64,000 nt of DNA. Source: Verrucomicrobiaceae bacterium. GTDB lineage: Bacteria; Verrucomicrobiota; Verrucomicrobiia; Verrucomicrobiales; Verrucomicrobiaceae. A model generated the notes under the pieces. It ran no database searches. It was not told the origin of the DNA and saw nothing but the letters and a program-made list of their open reading frames with translations. The stretch is taken from NCBI GenBank assembly GCA_016795485.1, contig JAEUHM010000041.1, forward strand, positions 434,001 to 498,000. The letters are read 5' to 3'. Position 1 is the first letter of the stretch, and every line of letters starts with the position of its first letter. This document shows positions 17,039-27,134 of this stretch, piece after piece. The position numbers and the translations under genes are program-made.

Positions 17039-18195
17039 TTCGCTCTTGCTTTAGGCCCCAGCACTCCCTCGATCGTCGGCTGAACATTGCGCCAGAAGAT
17101 CTCCATGTAAGGCCGCTGATACTGGGGATCCGTTTTGATGTGATCTCCGTCGTGATACATCTCTTCAGTGATGCTTGTCTCGCCACCTTCGTCAGTGAAT
17201 AGGCAACCATTCTCCTTGAGCCATGCTTTGAGCGCCTCGGTGTAGGCGGGCAGAGTGAGTTCTGCTTCACTCCCGGTAGGAGGATCTGGCCGCCGCTTCA
17301 CTTTATGAAAGTGCAGAATGAAGCCATTCCTTTTCGCCAAATCGACCATATAAGGCAGGAAAGACTCTTGGGGCGATGGATCAAACACGATGGGTTCCTC
17401 ACCATCACGCGTGCCTGGGTCAGGCCCCTGAGCCTCCACTTCGGCGTCCTCTCCTTGCAACGTAGATGCCCAGTCACTCCGTTGATAGTCCATGGAGAGC
17501 GCATCGTTGAGTTCGTCTCGACGGTCTTCATCTGTCATTTCGGGGCCGAGGGCAGTGAACTTGAATGCGACCTTCTTCATCTTCCAGCGCGCCCACTCAC
17601 GCATCTTCTCTGCCGCAAAAAGCCCATCCATGGTACCAGAGACGCGCTTCATCATCCCCGGCCAGCTCATGGCTTGCGCCCGGTCATAGGCACCCATCAC
17701 GATGGGCCACTCGGGCTGCTCTCTGCCCTTCATCCGGTCCACCATTTCTTCATTTCGGTGCATCCGCAGTTCCGGCCAGGTAAGATCACGATCACGATAG
17801 AAGATGGTCACACACTTTGGCTTAACACCGGACTCCACCACGACTAACTTTAGCAACAGATACCACATGGGTGACTTGGTGCCGCTCACGGACAGTTTGT
17901 AAAGCCTCTGACCGCTGATGCCGGTCAGGTAGTTGGGCTCAATCCGTGAGTTCAACATGGAGTTGCCGATCAAAACCCACTCAGGTTTTGCAGCCTGTAA
18001 GATGGCGCGTCCGGTGGGTGCGTCTTCCACACCACCAGAAGCACGCATCACGCGTTTCTGCTTCACATCGCGGACTCGCAGGGACTTCTCCAATGAGTCA
18101 CTGCGGCAAATGAGCGCCGGCACAAGCACCGCAATGCCTATGACGCAAACGAGTTGCGCCACAGACCGCATTGGTGAGCCGGATTGAAATGACAT
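17035..18195 (-). CDS. Membrane-anchored SGNH/DltD-AlgJ-like partner of the MBOAT protein
   Basis: 386 aa. One N-terminal membrane helix (residues about 12-30) is followed by an extracytoplasmic domain. WVLIGNSMLNSRIEP resembles the SGNH block I (GNS with nucleophilic Ser), and YHDGDHIKTDPQYQRPYM near the C-terminus resembles the Asp/His block. The tight overlap with the MBOAT gene strongly suggests it completes acyl transfer to an exported polymer. A Glu/Asp/Gly-rich insert (about residues 245-275) is unusual. It is not close enough to named families to assign a symbol. Confidence 0.72.
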   Translation of the reverse strand: MSFQSGSPMRSVAQLVCVIGIAVLVPALICRSDSLEKSLRVRDVKQKRVMRASGGVEDAPTGRAILQAAKPEWVLIGNSMLNSRIEPNYLTGISGQRLYKLSVSGTKSPMWYLLLKLVVVESGVKPKCVTIFYRDRDLTWPELRMHRNEEMVDRMKGREQPEWPIVMGAYDRAQAMSWPGMMKRVSGTMDGLFAAEKMREWARWKMKKVAFKFTALGPEMTDEDRRDELNDALSMDYQRSDWASTLQGEDAEVEAQGPDPGTRDGEEPIVFDPSPQESFLPYMVDLAKRNGFILHFHKVKRRPDPPTGSEAELTLPAYTEALKAWLKENGCLFTDEGGETSITEEMYHDGDHIKTDPQYQRPYMEIFWRNVQPTIEGVLGPKARAK

Positions 18196-18239
18196 GGACA
18201 GGGAACGCGGGGCTTATCACTACTGGCCCGAAAATCAAG

Positions 18240-19100
18240 TCAAGGGATGCCCGCAAGCCAGTCGATACGCCGCTGAAGTTTCTCACGCCGACTAGCATCC
18301 GGATGAGGGTAAAGCGTTGGATACCACGCCGTCATCACGGCCGCGCGCGCCACCAAGCACTGCTCCAATGCCTCAACATTCAGCGGGCCATAGGCATCCT
18401 TCAGAGCCACTACAAACTCGTAGTCACCATCCAAGATTTGCGCATTCCAGATCAACGATGCCACGTCCCACTCGACAGGACCACTGAAGGCATCTTCCCA
18501 ATCAGTGAGAAGAAGGCCCACCGTCGTTTGCATCAGGTTCCCAGGGTGTGCATCTCCGTGCAAAGGCTGGTAAGGCAAATCTGCCAAGGTCTCAAGAGAC
18601 TCCGTGAGCTTCTGATGCAGCATTTGCTTCACTTTGGGTTCGAATCCTTCTGTTTTATCAAGGACACAGATGCTTTCCGTAATGATCCCGAGTCGCGGAA
18701 GCTCGGGCGAGAAGTCCGCCAGCGCTTCGTGACATCTTTTTAGGACTCGTCCTATCTCGGCAGGTTCTGGGACGATGTCTGTTCGCGTCACAAACTGCCA
18801 AAAGTTCATCGGATACCCTCGGTGAAGGTGGGGACCAGCAGGAAGGGCGAAATGAAGTGGAATAACAGGAGCACCGCGGCTGGTGAGATGCTGAGCGAGC
18901 GCGATCTCTCGCTCAAACCACTCCGTGGTTGCTCGCGGGCCGGTCAAATCCTGCACCACGCGGGCCACGATCGTCTCCGTCAGTCTTACGACCAGCGTAT
19001 TGCCATCTTGAAGCAGATCGTAGCGATCTGGCGTGATGCCATGTGCCTGAAGCACTTCGGTGACAGCCTGCAAAGGTTGGGACAAGTGATTCACCGTCAT
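18240..19100 (-). CDS. APH-like phosphotransferase (aminoglycoside/choline kinase fold)
   Basis: 286 aa. The Brenner motif HGDAHPGNLM gives the catalytic Asp and Asn, and LLTDWEDAF supplies the Mg-binding Asp (DxD replaced by DWE). The N-lobe has NTLVVRL and VARVVQDL (putative nucleotide-binding Lys not evident). The family phosphorylates small molecules such as aminoglycosides, choline, homoserine or sugars; resistance should not be assumed. Same strand as the PanB-like and SGNH genes, with 30-45 base gaps. Confidence 0.85.
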   Translation of the reverse strand: MTVNHLSQPLQAVTEVLQAHGITPDRYDLLQDGNTLVVRLTETIVARVVQDLTGPRATTEWFEREIALAQHLTSRGAPVIPLHFALPAGPHLHRGYPMNFWQFVTRTDIVPEPAEIGRVLKRCHEALADFSPELPRLGIITESICVLDKTEGFEPKVKQMLHQKLTESLETLADLPYQPLHGDAHPGNLMQTTVGLLLTDWEDAFSGPVEWDVASLIWNAQILDGDYEFVVALKDAYGPLNVEALEQCLVARAAVMTAWYPTLYPHPDASRREKLQRRIDWLAGIP

Positions 19101-19134
19101 CTCACGCCAGATGGGTTCTGTATTGTGCCACGTT

Positions 19135-19947
19135 TCAGTCGGACGAGGCAGTATGCTTTACTTCCTCGAGCACCGTCGGATCCATTTCGGTGAGATGGCA
19201 CCTCTCCGGGAATCGACCCTCATTAACGTCCGCAATGTACTCACTGAATGCGGCAATGCGTTCCCGCTGTAGCCGACGATGTTCTTCAACAAAGTTTCGA
19301 TACGCTTTTGCGTGGCGCGGTAGCCGCTCGCTGTAGTCGCCCAGAATATCGTCTGAGAACAGGAACTGCGTGTCACAACCACTCCCAGACCCTAGGGACA
19401 TCAGCAGCATAGTCGTCTGCGAGCACAGCCAAGTCGCCAGATTGTGCGGCACGATCTCAATCTCTGCCGCATACGCTCCAGCGTTCTCTAAGTCCTTCAT
19501 TTTGCGATACAAGAGCCGGGCTTCGTCCGCAGTCTTGCCGATGGAGCGGTAGCCCGTCCAAGTCACGTGTCTTGGCACCATGCCAATGTGCCCCACCACC
19601 GGAATGCCTTCCCTTGCCATGGCTTCGATGATGAACGGACTGGCAGAGCAATACACGGAGCTGGCTCCCAACTCGAGCGCCTTGAACCCCACCCGAATCG
19701 CTTCTTCCTGACTAGCAAGCCCGTGCGGAGTGGCTCCGGAGAGGAAGCTGTTTGGAGCGGCCGCAACCAGCAATGGCAGCCGCGCCTGAGACTCAGGTGA
19801 ATCGAAACTACAACTCATCAAATCGACACCCGCTGCCTCAGCCGCAGCAGCCTCGTCGGGCGACTTAACATGAATATGCGTTAAACAGCGCTTTCCTTTG
19901 AGTTTCCTCAGGTCGTAGACAGTGTATTTCTTGCGCGGACGAAGCAT
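19135..19947 (-). CDS. PanB-like (ketopantoate hydroxymethyltransferase-fold) enzyme, divergent active site
   Basis: 270 aa. VVGHIGMVPRHVTWTGYRSIGKTADEA and MSLGSGSGCDTQFLFSDDIL align with the conserved GHIGLTPQ and IGxGxxCDGQVLVxxDxLG regions of PanB, and AAEIEIVPHNL supplies the conserved Glu. However, the PanB segment VKLEGG (active-site Lys and Glu) reads SVYCSAS here, so standard ketopantoate chemistry is doubtful. It belongs to the PEP mutase/PanB superfamily by appearance. No panC or panD is in the window. Confidence 0.7.
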   Translation of the reverse strand: MLRPRKKYTVYDLRKLKGKRCLTHIHVKSPDEAAAAEAAGVDLMSCSFDSPESQARLPLLVAAAPNSFLSGATPHGLASQEEAIRVGFKALELGASSVYCSASPFIIEAMAREGIPVVGHIGMVPRHVTWTGYRSIGKTADEARLLYRKMKDLENAGAYAAEIEIVPHNLATWLCSQTTMLLMSLGSGSGCDTQFLFSDDILGDYSERLPRHAKAYRNFVEEHRRLQRERIAAFSEYIADVNEGRFPERCHLTEMDPTVLEEVKHTASSD

Positions 19948-20095
19948 GACGGTGGCAGATGGTGTATCCCGAACAGAGCGTTGTCATGATCTCGACGCAA
20001 GCCTCGCATCGCTGCCATGTGTCCCATTTCAAGTTGGATTCTAGCGGACATATATTGCCAGATCTGTGCCAATCGTTCACACTCGCCACTCCAGT

Positions 20096-21052
20096 ATGCC
20101 GCACCTACCCACCGTCACCTCCCTTTTCCTCGTTTTGCCGCTACTCTGCCTTGCAGAGGTAAACCAGGTTCAAAAAGTAGCGGATGATGTCTACTTCCAT
20201 GAAGGCGAAATCAGGCCATCTGGGCACTGCAACAATGGCTGGATCATTTTTGAAGACTACGTCGTCGTGATTGATGCCAACTTCCCTTCAGGTGCGCGTG
20301 TCATTCTGCCAAAAATCCGGGAACTCACCGACCGTCCCATCCGCTTCACCTTTGACACTCATCATCACGGTGATCACGCCTACGGAAACTATTTCTGGCA
20401 CCAGAACGGCTCCACACCTGTGGCTCACGTCGGAGCCATTGATGAGATGAAGAAATATGAGACGGGTCACTTCGGAGCAGCCCCAGGACGTTGGGAAGAA
20501 GCCGCTAAAGGCCGCAAAGACGTGGCCGAGAGCAAGCTCAAGGCCCCCACCCTGCTCTATAAGACCGAGATGATCTTTGACGATGGCAAGCATCGCCTTG
20601 AACTCCTGCACTTTGGAACCGCACACACTCACGGAGATGGCTGGGCATGGCTCCCAAAAGAACGCATCCTATTCTCAGGCGATGCTTGTGTGAATGGGCC
20701 GTACAACTACACCGGAGACGGCGATATCAGAGACTGGATCAAGACACTTGAGGCCGTGAAGAAACTTCAGCCAAAGGTCGTCTGCCCCGGCCATGGCCCA
20801 ATTAGCGGTCCGGAGCTCCTGGACGATCAGCAAGCTTTCTTCCAATCGCTACTAGACGAAGTGAAGGCTCATCTGGGCAAGGACCCGTCCAAAATGGAAG
20901 CCACCGTGCCGTCCATCATGGCCAACTTGAAAAAGAACGAACGCATTGCTCGCTACGTGGGCGACTTCCTCATGGTTCAGGTAGAGAAAGCCTGGACGGA
21001 GCTCGGCGGTCAACCTTGGCCAAAGCTGGATATCCCAAAGACAAAGAAGTAA
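20096..21052 (+). CDS. Exported metallo-beta-lactamase-fold hydrolase
   Basis: 318 aa from the ATG at 20096, which starts a signal peptide (MPHLPTVTSLFLVLPLLCLAE); a GTG at 20066 is possible but would bury it. Metal ligands: FDTHHHGDHAYGN (H89, H91, D93, H94), GTAHTHGDGWAWL, FSGDACVNG (Asp) and CPGHGPISG (His). This is the complete HxHxDH...H...D...H pattern of the superfamily. Substrate unknown; periplasmic members include lactonases and beta-lactamase-like hydrolases. Divergent from the PanB-like gene. Confidence 0.85.
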   Translation: MPHLPTVTSLFLVLPLLCLAEVNQVQKVADDVYFHEGEIRPSGHCNNGWIIFEDYVVVIDANFPSGARVILPKIRELTDRPIRFTFDTHHHGDHAYGNYFWHQNGSTPVAHVGAIDEMKKYETGHFGAAPGRWEEAAKGRKDVAESKLKAPTLLYKTEMIFDDGKHRLELLHFGTAHTHGDGWAWLPKERILFSGDACVNGPYNYTGDGDIRDWIKTLEAVKKLQPKVVCPGHGPISGPELLDDQQAFFQSLLDEVKAHLGKDPSKMEATVPSIMANLKKNERIARYVGDFLMVQVEKAWTELGGQPWPKLDIPKTKK

Positions 21053-21062
21053 GCCGCAGCCC

Positions 21063-21449
21063 TCATTCTGGACGCGGATCAGGCGCGCCCAGTAGCACCC
21101 AGGTCTCCAAGAGTGCAATCTCCATCGGTGTCAGCTTCTTTTTCGGAGGCATTGCCGTCTCTGGGTCAACATGGCGCACCGCTTGAATCACCGGACTGTT
21201 TCGCAAGTCACCCGCTTTCACAGCCGGGCCGCTTTCTCCACCCGTGGAGCAACCTGCTCTTGTGTCCAAAACCAGCCCACCCTCTGCATCGTGCTCTCGG
21301 GAGTGACACTTAAAGCAGTGTTGCTCAAGAATCGGCAGCACCTGTTGCTCAAAGAATCTCCCGCCATCAAATGCAGTCGGCTCACTCGCAGACAACAGCC
21401 CCGTACCACCGATGGCGACAACCCCTTGGATTAAAAACATCGTTTTCAT
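21063..21449 (-). CDS. Stand-alone planctomycete-type cytochrome c (PSCyt1-like) protein
   Basis: 128 aa from the ATG at 21449 (signal peptide MKTMFLIQGVVAIGGTG). One heme motif CFKCH follows FFEQQVLPILEQH, then GLVLDTRAG, GDLRNSPVIQAVRHVDPETAMPPKKKLTP and ALLETWVLLGAP, all typical of the PSCyt1 domain. In planctomycetes and verrucomicrobia this domain usually heads large DUF1549/DUF1553 proteins; here it stands alone. Convergent with the metallo-hydrolase gene, 10 bases apart. Confidence 0.83.
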   Translation of the reverse strand: MKTMFLIQGVVAIGGTGLLSASEPTAFDGGRFFEQQVLPILEQHCFKCHSREHDAEGGLVLDTRAGCSTGGESGPAVKAGDLRNSPVIQAVRHVDPETAMPPKKKLTPMEIALLETWVLLGAPDPRPE

Positions 21450-23382
<1,933 letters not shown>

Positions 23383-23388
23383 TCGGCC

Positions 23389-23697
23389 ATGCAAGCCCCC
23401 CTGCATCTCGAAGCCATAGGAGACCTCGTGGCCATTCGTTGGCCGGATGGTGTTGAGCACTACGTTCCCATGGAACGCCTCCGCGCATTCTCTCCAAGTG
23501 CCGCTAACACCGGCGAGCGCGACCTACTCGGCAATCAGATCGGCGGCACCGACCAAAAAGAGTTCCCCGGTGTCACAGTGAAAAGTTGGCAGAACGTAGG
23601 AGGCTACGCACTCCAGTTTGACTTCAGTGACGGCCACAACACCGGCATCTACACCTGGGACTACCTCCGCACCCTAGGCGAGCAGTTTTCTGGCTGA
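23389..23697 (+). CDS. DUF971-domain (GBBH-like N-terminal) small protein
   Basis: 102 aa. The fold signature is visible in LVAIRWPDGVEHYVPMERLRAFSPSAAN, VKSWQNVGGYALQFDFSDGHNTGIYTWDYLRTL. DUF971 proteins resemble the N-terminal domain of gamma-butyrobetaine hydroxylase and some act in iron-sulfur contexts. The usual LRxxCPCAxC cysteines are replaced by LRAFSPSAAN, so metal binding there is unlikely. Probably co-transcribed with pyrG (6-base gap). Confidence 0.85.
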   Translation: MQAPLHLEAIGDLVAIRWPDGVEHYVPMERLRAFSPSAANTGERDLLGNQIGGTDQKEFPGVTVKSWQNVGGYALQFDFSDGHNTGIYTWDYLRTLGEQFSG

Positions 23698-23750
23698 GTT
23701 GGTCGATTTCGTGCCAGCGCATCAGCGCCCATTTTCGGCACCAAATCGAC

Positions 23751-24088
23751 ATGAGCATCCGTTCAAACAGTTGCATCGGACGCGGCGAGGAGCAGGCGGG
23801 CTTCATCAGCCACGGTGGGCCCTTTGAGCCAAAATCCGGGCGTAACAGGCCGCCTGACGCCCGCTTCTGCCTCTCGGACGACTATCTGCGCTTCTATTCG
23901 AAGTATATCGATCCCATGAAGGCACGCATCACGAAGGGACTTTTGAAAGTCACCGCGCTGGAGTCCCTGGGTGCCTAGGACACCAATTTGAAAGCCTCAT
24001 CTACTGCGGTGAACCAGATCCCGAGATCGATAGTCGGGATGATCTTGATTTCCTGGTGCCTACGGAGGGGTTGCTGGTGGCAAAGTAG
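23751..24088 (+). pseudogene. Frameshifted C-terminal remnant of a DUF234/DUF4143-type AAA ATPase
   Basis: The frame from 23751 encodes DARFCLSDDYLRFYSKYIDP followed by MKARITKG, which resembles the C-terminal region (FxLxDxYLRFYxxYIxP...KIxxG) of archaeal-type ATPases. It stops at 23978. In another frame from about 23972 the text continues with LGHQFESLIYCGEPDPEID, matching the expected LGxQFExLV that follows in such proteins, and ends at 24088. The ATPase domain is missing upstream. A single shift near 23970 thus joins two halves of one degraded gene. Only the family resemblance is inferred; the frame break is seen directly. Confidence 0.6.
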
Positions 24089-24182
24089 TCTGTCCATTTG
24101 TCCCTTTGCGATAAAAAGGACGTCCAGGACGCTTGGTTTTGCCGCAGAGGGGCGGAGGAGCCCAGATGCAGAGTTTTTATCT

Positions 24183-26057
24183 CTAATGCATCACCTTCAC
24201 ATTCACGATCTTCCCCTCAAACTTCCCCTTCGCTGTGTAAGCCGCGACCGGCACTTTGTTGTCGTGGCCGAGGCAGAAATCTTCTTTGGGTTGGTTGGAG
24301 ATGAGGCCGGGGCCTTGGGTGCTGACGGGCTCGTTTTGATCGATTTGGAGGGAGAGTTGGCCGTTTTTGGCGAGGGTGGCGGTGATGCGGTGGGGCTGGT
24401 TGTCGGCGGGGTAGTCGGTTTGGGCGGTGGTGAGGGTTTTGCCGTGACGGATGGCCCAGATGAGCTTGCCGTCGCTGAGATGGAGCCCGTAGCCGGTGCT
24501 AGCACCGCCGTGGGCGATGAGGATGGCATCGCGCTGCGCAGTGGTGACCTCGCAGGTGAGGGTGAAGGGCTTGCGGGCGATTTGCGGGGCATTGTCGGCG
24601 TCGAGTTTGTCGCCGGGTTGGAGCTTGGAGAGGTCGGCGGGCTTGGTGGAGGCTTTGGGTGAGTCTTTGGCCTTCGGTTTGTCGTTCGTGGGATAGAGCG
24701 TCACGGGGTTTTCGGCTTCGCCGGGCGGGCGGCGGGATTTGGGTTCGTTGCCTCCGATCTCGGCGGTCATCTTTTCGGCGAGCGCGGTGAGTTTGGCGAC
24801 AATGTCGGGATGCTGCGCGGCGAGGTTGGTCTTTTCGTCGATTTCTTGATCGAGGTTGTAGAGGCGTGGGTTCGTTTGGGCATCGCTGGCGGCTTGTTTG
24901 CCCATCGTTTCGGGCTGCGTGGCGATGGCGAGCTTCCACGGGCCCTGGCGCACGGCCTGGAGGTTGTAGCTGGCGAAGTAGTAGTGCGCCTCGCGCTGGG
25001 AGTCTTTGCTTTGGCCAAAGAGCATCGGGGAGAGGTCGCGGCCATCGATCACGGGCTGCGCGGGCACTTCGGCTCCGGCGATTTTCATGCAAGTGGGCAG
25101 CACGTCGATCGTGCCGGCGACGGCATCGCACACGCTGCCAGGCGCGATCTTGCCGGGCCACCACGCGAGCGCGGGGACGCGCACGCCGCCTTCCCAGGTG
25201 CTGCCTTTGCCACCGCGCAGCGGGCCGGCGCTGCCGCCATCGGGGCCTTTGATGAGCCAGGGGCCGTTGTCGCTGGTGAAGATGACGAGTGTGTTCTGGT
25301 CGAGCTGCAGCTCGCGCAGCGTGTCGAACACGCGGCCGACGCTGGCATCCACCTCCTGCACCCAATCGCCAAAGCGGCCGTTTTGCGAGCTGCCCTGGAA
25401 GGCCTTGCCGGGATGAATGGGCGTGTGCACGGCGGTGTGCGGGAAGTAGAGGAAGAAGGGCTTCTCTTTGCTGCCGCGGATGAACTTCACGGCCTCGTCG
25501 GTGTAGATTTCCTCGATGCGATCCTGGTCCGTCTCATCGAGCAGGCGCTCGACCTGCTCATCGCGCACCAGCGGCACGACGCGGCGACCGTCCACGCTCG
25601 CTGTTTTGAGCATGTCATTCGAATACGGGATGCCGAGGTAGTGATCAAAGCCCTGCTTCGTCGGCAAAAACGCCGGTTGGTCGCCGAGGTGCCACTTCCC
25701 GATGCACTGCGTGGCATAGCCCAGCGGCCGCAAGCGATCCGCGATGGTGTGCTCCTGCGGATGCAGCCCGTTTTTGCTACCGGGCGCATACACGCCGGGC
25801 ACGGAAACGCGTGCGCCATAGCATCCGGTCATGATCTGCGCCCGCGACACGCTGCACACCGGCGCGGCGTAAAACGACGTGAGCTTCATCCCCTCCCGCG
25901 CCATGCGGTCGAGGTGCGGCGTCTTCTGTTTCACCGCGCCGAAGGGACCGATGTCGCCGTAGCCGAGGTCGTCGATGAAGTGGATGATGATGTTTGGCGG
26001 CGAAGCAGCCGCGCAGAGCGAAGAGCCGAGGGCGAAGAGGCAGAGGAGGAGGCGCAT
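24183..26057 (-). CDS. Secreted sulfatase with C-terminal lectin-like domain
   Basis: 624 aa from the ATG at 26057 (signal peptide MRLLLCLFALGSSLCAA); a TTG at 26078 is less likely. Sulfatase marks: IHFIDDLGYGDIGPFG (metal Asp pair D29-D30), VCSVSRAQIMTGCYG (formylglycine Cys68), GKWHLGDQ and VIFTSDNGPW. The maturation motif is C-S-V-S-R, without the canonical Pro of CxPxR. Residues from about 480 onward form a LamG-like beta domain (LSDGKLIWAIRHGKTLTTAQ, NGQLSLQIDQ). The gene is strikingly GC-rich compared with the flanking HNH gene. It probably desulfates a polysaccharide outside the cytoplasm. Confidence 0.93.
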   Translation of the reverse strand: MRLLLCLFALGSSLCAAASPPNIIIHFIDDLGYGDIGPFGAVKQKTPHLDRMAREGMKLTSFYAAPVCSVSRAQIMTGCYGARVSVPGVYAPGSKNGLHPQEHTIADRLRPLGYATQCIGKWHLGDQPAFLPTKQGFDHYLGIPYSNDMLKTASVDGRRVVPLVRDEQVERLLDETDQDRIEEIYTDEAVKFIRGSKEKPFFLYFPHTAVHTPIHPGKAFQGSSQNGRFGDWVQEVDASVGRVFDTLRELQLDQNTLVIFTSDNGPWLIKGPDGGSAGPLRGGKGSTWEGGVRVPALAWWPGKIAPGSVCDAVAGTIDVLPTCMKIAGAEVPAQPVIDGRDLSPMLFGQSKDSQREAHYYFASYNLQAVRQGPWKLAIATQPETMGKQAASDAQTNPRLYNLDQEIDEKTNLAAQHPDIVAKLTALAEKMTAEIGGNEPKSRRPPGEAENPVTLYPTNDKPKAKDSPKASTKPADLSKLQPGDKLDADNAPQIARKPFTLTCEVTTAQRDAILIAHGGASTGYGLHLSDGKLIWAIRHGKTLTTAQTDYPADNQPHRITATLAKNGQLSLQIDQNEPVSTQGPGLISNQPKEDFCLGHDNKVPVAAYTAKGKFEGKIVNVKVMH

Positions 26058-26095
26058 GGAGATAGGGTGGAAAGGCAACGAATCGGCGCAAGCAA

Positions 26096-26126
26096 AGTAG
26101 CCATCTCGCTCCGCGAGATGGCTACT
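26096..26126. repeat. REP-like palindrome with GTAG/CTAC ends
   Basis: A perfect inverted repeat: GTAGCCATCTCGC (26097-26109) and its complement (26113-26125) around a 3-base loop, extendable by one more pair. It begins with GTAG and ends with CTAC, the tetranucleotide known from REP elements moved by RAYT transposases. It lies between the sulfatase start and the HNH stop and overlaps that stop codon. It could also act as an RNA hairpin. A second, longer element of the same style is at 48556-48617. Confidence 0.65.
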
Positions 26127-27072
26127 ACTCCGTATTGGTGTCGCCGCTTTCCCTTAGAGGCCCATCGAGATCTTCCTTTGTGAAATAGCGTTCCGGTAAA
26201 TGCCAAGTCTCAACCATCGAAGCCCCCATCAGACCCATAAAGTCGTGAACGCAAAACTTACCCTGCCTAATGAAGAAATTAGGGCGCAGTTTTTTTCTGA
26301 CTTCATCAGCAAACAGATTCAAGGCATGAACGCAGTTAAACAACAGCATGGTGCAGTTTCGCTCCCATTTGTTGTGCACGTCGACCAGCGCTTGGTGTTT
26401 GAGAAAATCTTCATCCGTATCGTCCCGATAACGTCTTCGAGCCATGATCCGCGGATCTCCGGGGGTCATCTTTGCTTCCGATAGATAATGATCCACATAG
26501 ACTCTTGAATGCACGATCAATGCTTCGAGTGCAGTTTCAAAATCAGGTTCCTTACCCGGCATGATCGCGCGAAAATGCTCGAACCCCAACTGATACACTC
26601 CATCGGGAAAATCGACCGGCATTATTTGCCGGAACAAGTTGTCGCAAAGATATTCCCAATGTTCCAACTCAAATGTGAGCGCTACACGGTCGATGAAATC
26701 GTCATAGATGCGGGTTTTCTCATCAAGCTTGCTACCCAACTGCTCTTCAACCCATAACTCATGTTCTCGTTTAATGACGTGGAGCCGTTCAACCGGCCAT
26801 TCATTCTCATCTTTGTCGATTATCGTGTGATCGTTCGGGCAGAGTAGGATCAAGTTAGCGTAGTCATTACGGTTCTCCTCGGGAAGCTTGGAAATCCCAC
26901 GGGGACTGTTAGTTGAGTGTTTTTCCCCCACAATATGTGCCATCTCTCCAACAATGACGTTGGAGGGAACCTCACTGTCGCCTGTAGATGAGACCAGTGG
27001 TATGCGACAAATTGAACACCGACCTGCCGCTTTTCCCCACAAGAGTTTCACATCTCGGTTTTGTATGGCCAT
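26125..27072 (-). CDS. HNH endonuclease with uncharacterised C-terminal domain
   Basis: 315 aa. The N-terminal HNH fold (about residues 10-110) shows GRCSICRIPL (zinc-type Cys), GEMAHIVGE (His) and NLILLCPNDHTIIDKDE (Asn, second Cys and His). The following 200 residues are of unknown family, with LEHWEYLCDNLFRQIMPVDF and VDVHNKWERNCTMLLFN; this part could be a sensor or substrate-binding module. Base composition is clearly less GC-rich than the two genes beside it. It could belong to a defence or mobile element, but no partner gene is adjacent. Confidence 0.8.
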   Translation of the reverse strand: MAIQNRDVKLLWGKAAGRCSICRIPLVSSTGDSEVPSNVIVGEMAHIVGEKHSTNSPRGISKLPEENRNDYANLILLCPNDHTIIDKDENEWPVERLHVIKREHELWVEEQLGSKLDEKTRIYDDFIDRVALTFELEHWEYLCDNLFRQIMPVDFPDGVYQLGFEHFRAIMPGKEPDFETALEALIVHSRVYVDHYLSEAKMTPGDPRIMARRRYRDDTDEDFLKHQALVDVHNKWERNCTMLLFNCVHALNLFADEVRKKLRPNFFIRQGKFCVHDFMGLMGASMVETWHLPERYFTKEDLDGPLRESGDTNTE

Positions 27073-27134
27073 CTTGTTCTCAAGTCTTTCGGTTTAAATG
27101 CTCTGGGCAGCTACGTCGTAATCACGGTTCCTGC

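Noticed and set aside
18240-19100. Aminoglycoside-resistance gene
   Set aside because: The fold is APH-like, but this family has many non-resistance kinases and nothing in the sequence or context indicates antibiotic modification.
24110-24182. CCGCAGAG/GCAGAG-type sequence before the sulfatase end
   Set aside because: Recalls scattered CGCAGAG-type repeats of environmental genomes, but only two imperfect units are present, so no repeat was called.
24810-26183. Long open frame (457 codons) on the plus strand opposite the sulfatase
   Set aside because: It is the antisense of a clear sulfatase gene in GC-rich sequence, where spurious open frames are expected; its translation is low-complexity Ala/Arg/His and matches no family.
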